From the NCBI GenBank assembly GCA_965246785.1, contig CBDFFM010000033.1, forward strand, positions 28,847 to 92,846: a DNA stretch of 64,000 nucleotides, in the 5' to 3' direction. The translations under genes were made by a program, and so were the position numbers. Under the pieces are notes generated by a model. It ran no database searches, was not told where the DNA came from, and worked only from the letters and a program-made list of their open reading frames with translations. Positions 41,345-47,903 of this stretch are shown one piece after another; position 1 is the stretch's first letter; every line of letters begins with the position of its first letter. The DNA is from UBA1952 sp965246785. GTDB taxonomy: Bacteria; Bacteroidota; Bacteroidia; Chitinophagales; Chitinophagaceae.

Positions 41345-41399
41345 ATTTCCCACGGGTTGAAAACCCGCGGCTATTATTTCGGTTGTCCCTTCGGGACTC
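41345..41399. repeat. Right inverted repeat of the transposase element
   Basis: 55 bases: atttcccacgggttg, then aaaacccgcggctattattt, then cggttgtcccttcgggactc; the inverted match of 40794-40848. Confidence 0.85.
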
Positions 41400-41425
41400 T
41401 GCAATTCAACAGCCGACAAATGGCC

Positions 41426-41824
41426 TCACCAATCCTTCTTCCGCATCTGCTTCTTAAAAGCTGAATGCTTCTTGCTTTCCATGCGCCTTTCAATGGCGGC
41501 TTTAGATGGTTGTACTTTCTTGCGCGGCTTCGGGCGGATAAGCGCCTTCGCCACCAGCTCCTGTAGCTTTTGCTGCGCAATGCTTTTGTTTTCCAACTGG
41601 CTGCGGCTTTCGGAACTGCGTACCTGTAACCTGCCTTCTTTATTAAGTCTGTTGAAGAGCTTATCGGCAATACGAGCTTTGTCCTCTTCGGAAAAGAGCT
41701 TGCTTTCATGCACGAGCCATAGGGCTTCTACCATCGTCTCCACCTTGTTCACGTTTTGGCCGCCCTTACCGCCGCTGCGGGCTGTGCGGAAGGTCAGCTC
41801 AGCGGAAAGGTCAGGGACTTGCAT
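41426..41824 (-). CDS. arfB: Peptidyl-tRNA hydrolase ArfB (YaeJ), ribosome rescue
   Basis: A 132-residue protein. Its GGQ motif is at residues 21-23 in RSGGKGGQNVNKVET, where the Gln-bearing loop hydrolyses the nascent chain on stalled ribosomes. It lacks the codon-recognition domains of release factors. The C-terminal tail is strongly basic (RPKPRKKVQPSKAAIERRM, KKQMRKKDW), as needed to enter the empty mRNA channel. Length is normal for ArfB. An exact -7 element ends four bases before the ATG, implying a leaderless mRNA; it is divergent from the desaturase gene. Confidence 0.95.
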   Translation of the reverse strand: MQVPDLSAELTFRTARSGGKGGQNVNKVETMVEALWLVHESKLFSEEDKARIADKLFNRLNKEGRLQVRSSESRSQLENKSIAQQKLQELVAKALIRPKPRKKVQPSKAAIERRMESKKHSAFKKQMRKKDW

Positions 41825-41828
41825 CGCC

Positions 41829-41836
41829 CAAAATTA
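41829..41836 (-). promoter_or_regulatory. -7 promoter element of arfB
   Basis: Minus-strand TAATTTTG matches TAnnTTTG exactly, four bases before the ATG. Confidence 0.6.
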
Positions 41837-41858
41837 GGCGCCGGCGTACCTTTAGGAT

Positions 41859-42644
41859 ATGGACTTTCTGAAGCCCGACACGTGGCCGAAGCTTGTGATG
41901 GTGATTGCCAGCCGCTACTTCATGTTGGCGACAATCTTCTGGTTTGTGTGGTATGTGCTCATCCGCCAAAAGGTGGCGCATAAGAAGATTCAGCCGCGCT
42001 TTCCAAAAGGACAGGATTATCGTCGTGAAATCCTTTACTCGGCCACTTCCATTCTCATTTTCGCAACCGTTACGGCGGCGCTGCTGCTTACGCCTTTCCG
42101 CCAATACACATTCTACTATGCCCACGTCTGCGACTACCCGATGTGGTGGTTCTGGACAGCCTTTCCGCTTACCTTTCTGATACACGATGCCTACTTCTAT
42201 TGGACGCACCGGCTCATGCACCATCCGCGTATTTTTAAGTGGGCACACTTGGTGCATCACAAGAGCACCAACCCTTCGCCATGGGCTGCCTTTTCATTTC
42301 ATCCGGCAGAAGCCGTTGTTGAGGCGGGCATTATGGCGGTGCTGGTGCTCATCATGCCGCTGCACGCAATTCACATCGCAGTGTTCTTTGGCTTGCAGAT
42401 GCTGTACAATGTGTATGGGCATCTGGGCTGGGAATTGTATCCGGCATGGTTCCGGCACAGCCGGGTCGGGCGCTGGGTAAATACTTCTTCGGCGCATAAT
42501 GCGCACCATCAGTTTTTCCGTGGGAATTACGGACTGTACTTTCTTTGGTGGGACAGATGGTGCGGGACACTTCGGGAAACGGGCAAGCAGATTAAGAGTG
42601 AGAACAAGATGGAACGTCAGACAGCAGAAGCTGCCTTGTCATAG
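41859..42644 (+). CDS. Sterol desaturase / fatty-acid hydroxylase family membrane protein
   Basis: A 261-residue integral membrane di-iron enzyme. The histidine boxes are present: HDAYFYWTHRLMHHP (H-x3-H with HH), WAHLVHHKSTNPSPW and SSAHNAHHQFF. TM helices lie at LATIFWFVWYVLI, SATSILIFATVTAALLL, MWWFWTAFPLTFLI and AGIMAVLVLIMPLHAIHIAV. The family hydroxylates or desaturates lipids (carotenoids, sterols, fatty acids); the substrate cannot be assigned. A TACCTTTA word precedes the ATG by six bases. Confidence 0.93.
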   Translation: MDFLKPDTWPKLVMVIASRYFMLATIFWFVWYVLIRQKVAHKKIQPRFPKGQDYRREILYSATSILIFATVTAALLLTPFRQYTFYYAHVCDYPMWWFWTAFPLTFLIHDAYFYWTHRLMHHPRIFKWAHLVHHKSTNPSPWAAFSFHPAEAVVEAGIMAVLVLIMPLHAIHIAVFFGLQMLYNVYGHLGWELYPAWFRHSRVGRWVNTSSAHNAHHQFFRGNYGLYFLWWDRWCGTLRETGKQIKSENKMERQTAEAALS

Positions 42645-42647
42645 TTG

Positions 42648-44180
42648 CTACACATCTTCGTCTTCATCCTCCTCCCCGCCAAAATCCATATTCAGCATAG
42701 AGCCCAGAATATCGCCAAATGCATAACCACCCGCTTCCACACCTTTCTTGCTAATCAGCGAAAACTCAGACAGCCCGTGCAGCACAAATTCCATCAGCAA
42801 CGCAGCCTGCGCCTCGTCGGCTTTGGGATAGAATGATTTTACGGCGGCGTGCAGACCGTCCACGCTGTAGAGGTGCTCGCGATAGGCGGCATCGCCGGCA
42901 TCCTGAAGCATCGTCAGTTCGTGGCCGCGGCCAAACCAATCTATTACAGGCTGGTAAGGATTTGATTTCGCCTTCGCGCCTGCCGCTGCGGCTTTGCCGG
43001 TCGGTTTTTTGAAAGAAGCGGGGTCAGGGAAATATTGCAGGAATACAGTGCGGATAGCTTGTCCCATGAGGCGCCAGGCAACGTTGGCCGGGCCTTCCAT
43101 TTCGCCTTCATAGACCAACTCAATCTTGCCGGTAATGCCGGGAATAACGCCCGCAAAATCGGCGATGCGTACCATGGTTTGCTTTATGCCTTCGCGCAGG
43201 GCTCGGCGCTCGGCAGTGCTTACCAGGTTTTCATAAGCAGCGATAGTAAGGCGGGCAGAGACGCCGCTCTTCTGGTCAACGTACTCGCTCTTGCGGGCTT
43301 CCATCGCTATCTGCTCTACTAGGAGCTTGCAGAGGTCTGGAATTTCTACACGCGCCAGCTGCTCGGGCAGGACGTCGGCTTCCTGTGCGGTGATGGCTTG
43401 TGATGCTTCCACCGTTTTAGGATAGTGCGTGATGATTTGACTTTCTATCCGGTCTTTCAGTGGCGTTACGATAGAGCCGCGGTTGGTGTAATCCTCCGGG
43501 TTTGCTGTGAATACAAACAGAATATCCAGCGGCAGGCGCAGCTTGAAACCACGAATCTGAATGTCTCCTTCCTGCAGGATGTTGAAGAGTGAAACCTGGA
43601 TGCGTGCCTGCAAATCGGGCAATTCGTTTATCACAAAAATGCCGCGGTGGCTTCGCGGGATAATGCCATAGTGCAGTACGCGCTCGTCAGCAAAGGAGAG
43701 CCGCATGTTGGCCGCTTTAATGGGGTCAACATCGCCAATCAAATCCGCTACACTTACATCCGGCGTGGCAAGCTTTTCACCGTAGCGTGCGCTGCGGTGC
43801 AGCCATTCTATTGGTGTATTGTCGCCTTGCTCTGCGATGGTGACGCGCGCATGGTGCGAGATTGGGCGGAACGGGTCGTCGTTGATGTCGGAGCCAGCTA
43901 CGATGGGAATCCATTCGTCTAAGAGCGCAACCATCTCGCGGGCCATGCGGGTTTTTGCTTGTCCGCGGAGGCCGAGGAAGAGGATGTTGTGGCGGGACAG
44001 CAGCGCGCGCTCTACATCGGGGATAACGGTGTCTTCGTAGCCGATGATACCATTGAAGGGCTGCTTCTTTTCGCGGATGGAGGCAATGAGGTTCTGGCGG
44101 ACTTCTTCTTTCACGCTCTTGGGCTTGTAGCCGGATGCGCGTAGCTCGCCGAGGGTTTTTATAGTTGGTTGCTGGGACAT
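42648..44180 (-). CDS. AAA+ ATPase of the magnesium chelatase ChlI / MoxR-like class
   Basis: A 510-residue protein. The AAA module has the atypical Walker A GLRGQAKTRMAREM near residue 73 and the Walker B position FVINELPDLQARIQVSLFNI, where the usual Asp is Asn. Sensor 1 is in FVFTANPEDYTNRGSIVTPL. The C-terminal half is helical with a Gly/Ala/Lys spacer (KPTGKAAAAGAKAKSNPYQP) and an acidic end (FGGEEDEDEDV). Relatives often work with a von Willebrand A protein, but none is adjacent. No DNA-binding domain or target is visible; the role is unknown. The ATG at 44180 is chosen over one 21 codons upstream, which overlaps an inverted repeat element. Confidence 0.85.
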   Translation of the reverse strand: MSQQPTIKTLGELRASGYKPKSVKEEVRQNLIASIREKKQPFNGIIGYEDTVIPDVERALLSRHNILFLGLRGQAKTRMAREMVALLDEWIPIVAGSDINDDPFRPISHHARVTIAEQGDNTPIEWLHRSARYGEKLATPDVSVADLIGDVDPIKAANMRLSFADERVLHYGIIPRSHRGIFVINELPDLQARIQVSLFNILQEGDIQIRGFKLRLPLDILFVFTANPEDYTNRGSIVTPLKDRIESQIITHYPKTVEASQAITAQEADVLPEQLARVEIPDLCKLLVEQIAMEARKSEYVDQKSGVSARLTIAAYENLVSTAERRALREGIKQTMVRIADFAGVIPGITGKIELVYEGEMEGPANVAWRLMGQAIRTVFLQYFPDPASFKKPTGKAAAAGAKAKSNPYQPVIDWFGRGHELTMLQDAGDAAYREHLYSVDGLHAAVKSFYPKADEAQAALLMEFVLHGLSEFSLISKKGVEAGGYAFGDILGSMLNMDFGGEEDEDEDV

Positions 44181-44197
44181 TAGTTTGTTTGAAATGA

Positions 44198-44281
44198 TAG
44201 AACGCAGATTGGACTGATTGAGTTGATTTTCGCGGATAAGCAATCTGCGTCCATCATAAAAATCAGCTCAATCTGCGTTCT
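44198..44281. repeat. Dispersed inverted-repeat element (AGAACGCAGATT family), copy 2
   Basis: tagaacgcagattgg then actgattgagttgatttt faces aaaatcagctcaatctgcg plus ttct; the two arms match apart from a nine-base difference. The related element is at 18607-18698. Confidence 0.65.
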
Positions 44282-44292
44282 CTTCTTGCTAC

Positions 44293-44377
44293 GTGAAAAG
44301 CTCAATAGAATTGATAAGATGAACGGTGCCATCGCCACTGTCGCTTTATAGCAGCACAACAGCTTAACCCCAAAATC
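44293..44377. repeat. Dispersed 80-bp repeat (GAAAAGCTCAATAGAATTGAT family), copy 1
   Basis: gaaaagctcaatagaattga, then gaacggtgccatcgccactg tcgc, then agcttaaccccaaaa: the same words in the same order and spacing as at 62337-62421. One frame of both copies reads EKLNRID..NGAIATVA followed by a stop. Confidence 0.75.
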
Positions 44378-44465
44378 GTCTAACAATAAAAGTACGCTAT
44401 GCTAACAGCCAAGGCGAGGCTTTGGTTGTGATGCGTGGATAAAGTTTTGTGATGTCGCGGAACCA

Positions 44466-45530
44466 TTACTTTTTTGGCGCCTTTAAATCTGCAAAGGCTT
44501 CATCCAGTCGCTTGATTTTCTTCTCGCTGGCAGGCAGCTCACTGAGCTTAACGTCGTAGCCCGTCTGGCTATCAGTAGAGCTCCAGGTGCCGGTGAAGGT
44601 TTTACCTTTCAATTCTAAATCCATGCTGCCTGAGGGCGGCACTTCCACCATCTGCCATTTGCCATCTTCGGTTTTGGTTACTTCAAGGCGGATGTAATCG
44701 TCCTGGTCGCCGAATTTGTAAATGGCCTCCCAGGAGCAAATGCCCGCCGGGCAGCCGCCTTTGAGCGCGCGAACGTACAGCTGGACGGGGATTTCCTTGT
44801 CAAACATTCCGCTGTAAAACTTGCGGTCGGCGATGATTTCCGGGTCGCTCTTGTTGATTTCCTGTTGCTCTTCGGTTACGGTTTCCTTGGTCGTTTTCCG
44901 GACGCTGTCTATTTCTTTTCTGTGTTTGCGCGCATAGTAGCGCGAGTCTTCCCATTCGTCGCGCGTGCTGGCTTCATACAGCTCACGGATGCGGCCACCC
45001 CACCAGCCGCCGTTCATGTTGAGGATGTCGCCGGCCATGAAGCCGAAGGTGCGGCGTGTGCTGGCATCTACGAAAAAAATGTAGCCGACGAAGCGGGTGG
45101 GCGCGAGCTTTTCGTAAAGCTTGTTACGCGTCTCGCGCTGCTTCACCAGCTCATGGCGGACGGGAATGATGCTTTCCCAATGCACGCCCAGCTCCTCGCC
45201 CTGAGCGATGATGGTGTCAAAGGAAGCTTTGAGCGCGGCCTTAAAAACGGAGTCAGCATGCATCATCTTCACACCGTCTTGATTGAGATAATAGGCGTCG
45301 CGAAAGTCGGCAGAAGAGCTGTCGCTGAACTGCATGGCGAGCTTGGTTAGGGTATCCAAGTCTGGCCAGAGCTCTATATAGCAATAAGCATCTTTGGCGG
45401 CGAGGCAGCCTTGCAGGCGGTTGATAAGGGTTTGCTCGGTAATGGGCTTTTTGTCCTTTCTCGCGAATGAGGGCGCGGCTGCCAAAAGCAGTAACGTGAG
45501 TAAAAGCAGGCTTTTCCTGAGCGACATCAT
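44466..45530 (-). CDS. Secreted protein of unknown function
   Basis: A 354-residue protein with signal peptide MMSLRKSLLLLTLLLLAAAP (cleavage near SFA). The mature part is helical at first (LINRLQGCLAAKDAYCYIEL, HELVKQRETRNKLYEKLAP) and then beta-rich (YIRLEVTKTEDGKWQMVEVP, DLELKGKTFTGTWSS). This suggests a lipocalin- or NTF2-like unit at the end. Cys occurs as a pair in GGCPAGICSWEAIYKF. I do not recognise the family. It probably sits in the periplasm; the gene is 9 bases from the arsC stop but lies downstream of it on the same strand. Confidence 0.65.
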   Translation of the reverse strand: MMSLRKSLLLLTLLLLAAAPSFARKDKKPITEQTLINRLQGCLAAKDAYCYIELWPDLDTLTKLAMQFSDSSSADFRDAYYLNQDGVKMMHADSVFKAALKASFDTIIAQGEELGVHWESIIPVRHELVKQRETRNKLYEKLAPTRFVGYIFFVDASTRRTFGFMAGDILNMNGGWWGGRIRELYEASTRDEWEDSRYYARKHRKEIDSVRKTTKETVTEEQQEINKSDPEIIADRKFYSGMFDKEIPVQLYVRALKGGCPAGICSWEAIYKFGDQDDYIRLEVTKTEDGKWQMVEVPPSGSMDLELKGKTFTGTWSSTDSQTGYDVKLSELPASEKKIKRLDEAFADLKAPKK

Positions 45531-45539
45531 CCGGTAAAA

Positions 45540-45881
45540 TTACAATAGCTCCAAGACGCGCTCCGGCGGGCGGGCTACTATGGCTTTGTTATCCGCCTCA
45601 ACGATGGGGCGCTCTATGAGTTCAGGATGCGCTACGAGTTCTTTTAGCCACTCGGCTTCTGTGAGCGTCTTTTCTTTAAGCTGCTCCTTGTAATAAGGCT
45701 CGCTCTTGCGGACAAGCTCGCTTGCTTTCAGGCCAAGCTTTTTTAGAAGCGCGCGCAGCTCTTTAGCGGTCAGCGGCTCTGCGAGGTACCAGCGGATGTT
45801 GTGCGGAATTCCTTGCTCCTGCAGGATTTCCAAAGCGCCGCGGCTTTTGGTGCAGCGGCCGTTGTGGTAGATGGTTATCAT
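45540..45881 (-). CDS. arsC: ArsC/Spx family arsenate-reductase-like protein
   Basis: A 113-residue thioredoxin-fold protein starting MITIYHNGRCTKSRGALEIL; Cys-10 in C-T-K-S-R is the active-site Cys of glutaredoxin-coupled arsenate reductases. Other marks: IRWYLAEPLTAKELRALLKK (the L-x-x-P-L segment), then LVRKSEPYYKE and LIERPIVEADNKAIVARPPE (R-P-I-V with the later R-P-x-E). Length is normal. It overlaps the upstream ORF6N gene by four bases, so it is translationally coupled. No ars regulator or efflux pump is near, so an Spx/YffB-like redox role cannot be excluded. Confidence 0.9.
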   Translation of the reverse strand: MITIYHNGRCTKSRGALEILQEQGIPHNIRWYLAEPLTAKELRALLKKLGLKASELVRKSEPYYKEQLKEKTLTEAEWLKELVAHPELIERPIVEADNKAIVARPPERVLELL

Positions 45882-46432
45882 TCTTCCTTGCGCTTAAAGC
45901 CAATAAGCGTGCGGTCTTCCCATTCGCCTTGTTCTTCGCGGCGGTCTAAGAGAAAGTTTAGCGCCTGCCAGACGTCTTTGAATTTGTGGTTCATTTTCTG
46001 TTCCAATTCCGCAATGATGGTTATCATTTCATCATAGTGTCCCGCTATCTGCCGCATGGCTACGAATGCACGCACGATGGCGATGTTCATTTGCACAGCA
46101 CGCTCGGAACGGAGCACGGATGCAAGCATGGTGACACCGTGCTCGGTGAAGGCGAATGGCAGGTATTTAGGGTATTGTCCGCGCCCTCCGTTTAAGGTCG
46201 CAATTTGCGACCTTAAAGCATCCCATTCTGACTTGGTCAGCGTAAACATAAAGTCTTTAGGAAACCGTTCAATGTTCCGCCTCACTTGCTCTTTTAGCCG
46301 TTTGGTTTCTATTTCAAACATTTCTGCCAGGTCAAAGTCCAGCATTACCTTTTGACCTCCGACTTCGTAAATTTTCTGTTGAATATGCGCTAACTGCATG
46401 GCAGATAATTTTGGTATCGCAATTTGCGACAT
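45878..46432 (-). CDS. ORF6N-domain protein (phage antirepressor-like DNA-binding)
   Basis: A 184-residue protein. The ORF6N domain covers about residues 15-110: IYEVGGQKVMLDFDLAEMFE, then TKRLKEQVRRNIERFPKDFM and FTLTKSEWDALRSQIATLNG, followed by YLPFAFTEHGVTMLASVLRS (the A-F-T-E-x-G-V signature). The C-terminal part is a helix (MITIIAELEQKMNHKFKDVW) likely for dimerisation. ATG at 46432 is used over a TTG one codon upstream. It sits in a tight run of scoA, scoB, ORF6N and arsC, with three bases from scoB and an overlap with arsC. The palindrome TCGCAATTTGCGA occurs at its start codon and again inside the gene. Confidence 0.9.
   Translation of the reverse strand: MSQIAIPKLSAMQLAHIQQKIYEVGGQKVMLDFDLAEMFEIETKRLKEQVRRNIERFPKDFMFTLTKSEWDALRSQIATLNGGRGQYPKYLPFAFTEHGVTMLASVLRSERAVQMNIAIVRAFVAMRQIAGHYDEMITIIAELEQKMNHKFKDVWQALNFLLDRREEQGEWEDRTLIGFKRKEE
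46198..46210. promoter_or_regulatory. Internal palindrome of the ORF6N gene
   Basis: tcgcaatttgcga is the core of a longer perfect dyad, tttaaggtcgcaa / ttgcgaccttaaa, spanning 46191-46217 around one central base. It encodes R-S-Q-I-A-T-L. Confidence 0.45.
46417..46429. promoter_or_regulatory. Same 13-bp palindrome at the ORF6N start codon
   Basis: tcgcaatttgcga overlaps codons 2-5 of the ORF6N gene (S-Q-I-A). Identity with the internal site suggests a binding site for the product, though it could be coding coincidence. Confidence 0.4.
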
Positions 46433-46438
46433 CAAGAA

Positions 46439-47095
46439 TCAAAACACCATCTCCGCCACATCATCCGCAATCACCAACCGCCCCGCCGTCTTTGCCTTAA
46501 TCTCTTCCACGCTCACGCCCGGCGCACGCTCATCGCAGCGGAAGCCTTCTTCGGTGATTGAAAACACGCCGAGGTCGGTTACGATTTTCTTCACGCACCT
46601 TACGCCGGTAAGCGGCAGCGTACACTTCGGCAGCAGCTTGCTTTCGCCTTTCGGATTGGTGTGCTGCATAGCTACAATGATGTTTTTCGCGGCAGCTACC
46701 AAGTCCATTGCGCCGCCCATGCCTTTTACCATCTTGCCGGGAATTTTCCAGTTGGCGATGTCCCCGTTGTCGGCTACCTCCATCGCTCCGAGCACGGTGA
46801 GGTCAACCTTGCCGGCGCGTATCATGCCGAAAGACATTGCGCTATCAAAAATGGCTGAGCCGGGCAGCTTCGTGATGGTTTGCTTGCCAGCGTTTATCAT
46901 GTCTGCGTCTTCTTCGCCTTCAAACGGGAAAGGCCCCATGCCGAGCAGTCCGTTTTCGGATTGCAGGATGACGTCCACGCCTTCCGGGATGTAGTTGGCA
47001 ACGAGCGTTGGGATGCCGATGCCGAGGTTGACGTAGAAACCGTCCTGAAGTTCCTGAGCGATGCGTTTAGCAATCTGAATTTTATCTAAAGCCAT
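46439..47095 (-). CDS. scoB: 3-oxoacid CoA-transferase subunit B
   Basis: A 218-residue subunit. Marks: IAKRIAQELQDGFYVNLGIG, IPTLVANYIPEGVDVILQSE and ENGLLGMGPFPFEGEEDADM, in which the Glu of S-E-N-G is the catalytic carboxylate that forms the CoA thioester. GKVDLTVLGAMEVADNGDIA and MKGMGGAMDLVAAAKNIIVA follow. With ScoA it moves CoA between succinyl-CoA and acetoacetate or a similar 3-oxoacid. It lies 32 bases downstream of scoA on the same strand. Confidence 0.96.
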   Translation of the reverse strand: MALDKIQIAKRIAQELQDGFYVNLGIGIPTLVANYIPEGVDVILQSENGLLGMGPFPFEGEEDADMINAGKQTITKLPGSAIFDSAMSFGMIRAGKVDLTVLGAMEVADNGDIANWKIPGKMVKGMGGAMDLVAAAKNIIVAMQHTNPKGESKLLPKCTLPLTGVRCVKKIVTDLGVFSITEEGFRCDERAPGVSVEEIKAKTAGRLVIADDVAEMVF

Positions 47096-47127
47096 GTTGG
47101 AGTAGTTTGGATTTTGTTGGATAAGTC

Positions 47128-47829
47128 TTACGCGGTTTTCTTCCGAACCGTTCGCTGCTCAATGCGCTTCTCATAATCCTTCCCTTGAAAAATCCGGTGT
47201 ACATAAATGCCTGGCGTATGGATGAAGTTTGCATCCAATTCGCCCGGCTCTACCAGCTCTTCCACTTCCGCAATTGTCACCTTGCCGGCCATCGCCATCA
47301 GCGGATTGAAGTTGCGGGCGGTGTCTTTATAGATAAGATTGCCGAGCCGGTCGCCCTTCCAGGCTTTTACAATGGCGAAGTCGGCATCAAAGGCTTCTTC
47401 AAGAAGATATTCTTTGCCGTCTTTAGAATAAGTCTGCTTACCCTGCGCTACTTCGGTGCCCACGCCTGCAAGGACGGGCACGAAGGGAATCCCGTAGCCG
47501 GAAATCATGCAGCGTGTAGCGAGTGTGCCCTGCGGAATAAGGTCAACTTCCAATTCACCCGAAAGAAGCTGCCGCTCAAACTCCGCATTCTCGCCAACGT
47601 AAGAGGCTATCATCTTTTTGATTTGATGCTGCTTCAGCAGGAGGCCAAGGCCGAACTCATCCACGCCGGCATTGTTGGAAATGCAGGTGAGGCCGTTAAT
47701 GTTCTTTTTCACAAGCGCGGCAATGCAATTCTCAGGAATGCCGCACAGCCCGAAGCCGCCGAGCATAATGGTTGCGCCGTTTTGAATATCCTGAATCGCC
47801 TCATCGGCGCTGGAAACAACTTTATTCAT
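47128..47829 (-). CDS. scoA: 3-oxoacid CoA-transferase subunit A
   Basis: A 233-residue subunit starting MNKVVSSADEAIQDIQNGAT. Marks: IMLGGFGLCGIPENCIAALV (G-G-F-G-L-C-G-I-P), then TCISNNAGVDEFGLGLLLKQ and MIASYVGENAEFERQLLSGE, followed by VDLIPQGTLATRCMISGYGI. It pairs with ScoB in the cytosol. The ATG at 47829 is used, as the upstream extension overlaps a terminator hairpin. A TATTTTCG promoter word precedes it. Confidence 0.96.
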   Translation of the reverse strand: MNKVVSSADEAIQDIQNGATIMLGGFGLCGIPENCIAALVKKNINGLTCISNNAGVDEFGLGLLLKQHQIKKMIASYVGENAEFERQLLSGELEVDLIPQGTLATRCMISGYGIPFVPVLAGVGTEVAQGKQTYSKDGKEYLLEEAFDADFAIVKAWKGDRLGNLIYKDTARNFNPLMAMAGKVTIAEVEELVEPGELDANFIHTPGIYVHRIFQGKDYEKRIEQRTVRKKTA

Positions 47830-47855
47830 AGAGAAAGAGTGTAGTGCGAAAATAG

Positions 47856-47886
47856 GAAGTGGCCGACGGAGACCGCCGGCCACTTC
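47856..47886 (-). terminator. Terminator of the T9SS cargo gene, touching the scoA promoter
   Basis: Arms gaagtggccgacgg / ccgccggccacttc with a short loop; on the minus strand the T-rich side reads CTATTTTCG, which is also the -7-like element of scoA. Confidence 0.7.
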
Positions 47887-47903
47887 TCATAAAGGGTAAA
47901 AAT

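Larger units (their letters stand above)
40794..41399 (-). mobile_element. IS200/RAYT-type element, about 606 bp
   Basis: A Y1 transposase gene bounded by 55-base inverted ends rich in hairpins, reading inward from gagtcccgaagggac on each side. Four mismatched positions, in two pairs, separate the ends. No target duplication is expected for HUH-Y1 elements and none is evident. It lies between the paaE-like gene and arfB without disrupting either. Confidence 0.8.
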
